From assembly GCA_028699715.1 (NCBI GenBank), contig JAQVUC010000006.1:1-14419 (forward strand): a DNA stretch of 14,419 nucleotides, in the 5' to 3' direction. Made by a program: the position numbers and the translations under genes. This document shows positions 13,601-14,419 of this stretch, in pieces. The notes below the pieces were generated by a model. It had not been told where the DNA came from and searched no databases. It worked only from the letters and a program-made list of their open reading frames with translations. The DNA comes from Anaerolineaceae bacterium (GTDB taxonomy: Bacteria; Chloroflexota; Anaerolineae; Anaerolineales; Anaerolineaceae). Position 1 is the stretch's first letter. Each line of letters starts with the position of its first letter.

Positions 13601-14380
13601 TTATGCCTCCGATTTTGGGTAAATATCCACGGTCAGGGAACCGGATTTTTCAACATCTGCATGCATTTTTGGCTTCAGCACAATCGTCACCATTTCACCA
13701 GGACGGACGTATCGTTCTGAACGGCGCACAATACTGTTATTCTCGCCGTGAACCTCCATCCAGACATCTTCTTCGATTGGTCTGGTTACGCGCATTTGAA
13801 GGTGGATGTCGCCTTGTTCCAGCGCTTGCTTGTCCAATTTGTGGGGGACGATGTAGCGCACATTCTTGCCGGGGATCAGGGGGATGTAGCGAGCCGTACG
13901 TGCTTTTTCTGCCAGGGCAAACTCGGCAGCGCTTTTACCAGCTTCAACACCCGCCAATGATACCCAATCGACCAGGTCGTAAACATGCACCACGTTACCA
14001 GCAGCAAAGATGCCGGGCACATTGGTTTGGAAATGTTCGTCAACATAAGGTCCACCAGTTATCGGGTCAAGCATTACGCCGGCTTTTTTCGATAGTTCGT
14101 TTTCAGGGATCAACCCAACCGAGAGCAGCAATGTGTCACAGGGGATGATTTCTTCAGACCCCGGGATGAAATTCCAGCGGTCATCAACCGCAACCGACTC
14201 GATCGCCTCCACACGGTTTTTGCCCAGAATACGCTTGACTGTGTGTTGCAGCTGCAAACTAATATCCCAATCCTCCAGACACTGAACGTAGTTTCGGCTC
14301 AGACCGGAGAGGTAGGATTGAATTTCAAGTACTCTTTCCACATGCGCGCCTTCAAAAGTCCGGCGGCGGGCCATGATCAT
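13601..14380 (-). CDS. FAD/NAD(P)-dependent oxidoreductase, C-terminal part (5' end beyond window, in-frame stop upstream)
   Basis: The C-terminal 259 residues of a pyridine nucleotide-disulfide-type flavoprotein that is normally partnered with DUF1667 and GlpA-like dehydrogenases. Visible motifs are GAHVERVLEI (end of the NAD-binding strand), GLSRNYVQCLEDW, CDTLLLSVGLIPENEL (residues 81-96) and TNVPGIFAAGNVVHVYDLVD (119-138, the FAD-binding Gly/Asp-type motif). A C-terminal domain (about 163-259) looks beta-rich and ends near RPGEMVTIVLKP. ATG 14380 is merely the first Met after an in-frame TAA at 14393-14395. Upstream the frame continues into the Rossmann motif, so the real protein starts outside the window, and the FAD-binding N-terminus and part of the NAD motif are missing here. 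It is cotranscribed with the DUF1667 gene. The substrate is unknown. Confidence 0.82.
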   Translation of the reverse strand: MIMARRRTFEGAHVERVLEIQSYLSGLSRNYVQCLEDWDISLQLQHTVKRILGKNRVEAIESVAVDDRWNFIPGSEEIIPCDTLLLSVGLIPENELSKKAGVMLDPITGGPYVDEHFQTNVPGIFAAGNVVHVYDLVDWVSLAGVEAGKSAAEFALAEKARTARYIPLIPGKNVRYIVPHKLDKQALEQGDIHLQMRVTRPIEEDVWMEVHGENNSIVRRSERYVRPGEMVTIVLKPKMHADVEKSGSLTVDIYPKSEA

Positions 14381-14392
14381 GCCAATGTCGCC

Positions 14393-14419
14393 TTAGCCCA
14401 GGATAAAAAAGCGCTTACC
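14393..14419 (-). pseudogene. In-frame TAA within the Rossmann motif of the same oxidoreductase
   Basis: Reading the minus strand from the edge gives GKRFFILG, a TAA at 14395-14393, then GDIGMIMARR. The family motif is normally ILGSGDIG, so the stop replaces the serine (or other residue) inside GxGxxG. A single change from TCA to TAA would account for it. The frame is otherwise unbroken. The stop is only 24 bases from the window edge. Confidence 0.7.

Noticed and set aside
149..14395. Idea that TAA is read as sense (recoding or a suppressor tRNA) because two conserved genes have in-frame TAA
   Set aside because: Several intact genes here, such as those ending at 715, 8902 and 13178, use TAA as their true stop at the expected family length, and a terminator follows closely in two of these cases. 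Errors at contig ends or two local mutations explain the data better.

Overview
The window looks like a stretch of a mesophilic Anaerolineae-type genome (phylum Chloroflexota). This is an inference from gene content: Thr/Pro-rich linkers on membrane-anchored envelope proteins, a Cys-containing beta domain I associate with that phylum, a YgeY/YgeW-like pair, DUF711, DUF1622 and DUF4282 proteins, and moderate GC. No rRNA, tRNA, CRISPR array, transposase or phage gene is visible, and the gene order is that of an ordinary chromosome. No gene-free stretch exceeds 300 bases.

Left part (1-3700): the end of an RlmB/TrmH-type rRNA 2'-O-methyltransferase gene that carries an in-frame TAA, converging on a minus-strand serS-DUF456 pair with an ATGA overlap. 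Upstream of serS is a three-copy GAACAGTA motif that may be an operator. Next come a small DUF4282 membrane protein and a Nudix hydrolase, both on the minus strand.

Middle (3700-9000): a plus-strand run of a YfcE-like metallophosphatase, a second SpoU/TrmH methyltransferase and a DUF711 protein. Then a minus-strand pair (a PpiC-type foldase lipoprotein followed by a membrane-anchored Thr/Pro-rich protein, joined by an ATGA overlap) lies divergent to a LysM protein. Both sides of that divergent pair encode envelope proteins. Three genes here and nearby (metallophosphatase, second methyltransferase, foldase) have a perfect TATAAT box 6-7 bases before the ATG, implying leaderless mRNAs.

Right part (8900-14419): two hairpin terminators, a minus-strand Gfo/Idh/MocA oxidoreductase plus DUF1622 membrane protein, then YgeY-like hydrolase and YgeW-like knotted carbamoyltransferase genes on the plus strand, each with its own promoter and terminator. 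Last is a minus-strand pair encoding a DUF1667 cysteine protein and an FAD/NAD(P) oxidoreductase running off the right edge. The YgeY/YgeW pair points to breakdown of ureido or purine-derived nitrogen compounds, with carbamoyl transfer as the last step. The oxidoreductase is interrupted by an in-frame TAA inside its Rossmann glycine motif.

The two broken genes lie at the two extreme ends of the window while all interior genes read cleanly. If the window is a whole assembled contig, base errors at low-coverage contig ends are the simplest explanation. No clearly new defence or mobile system is present. The points most worth following are the two in-frame stops, the leaderless promoter pattern, the serS upstream repeat, and the isolated YgeY/YgeW pair.
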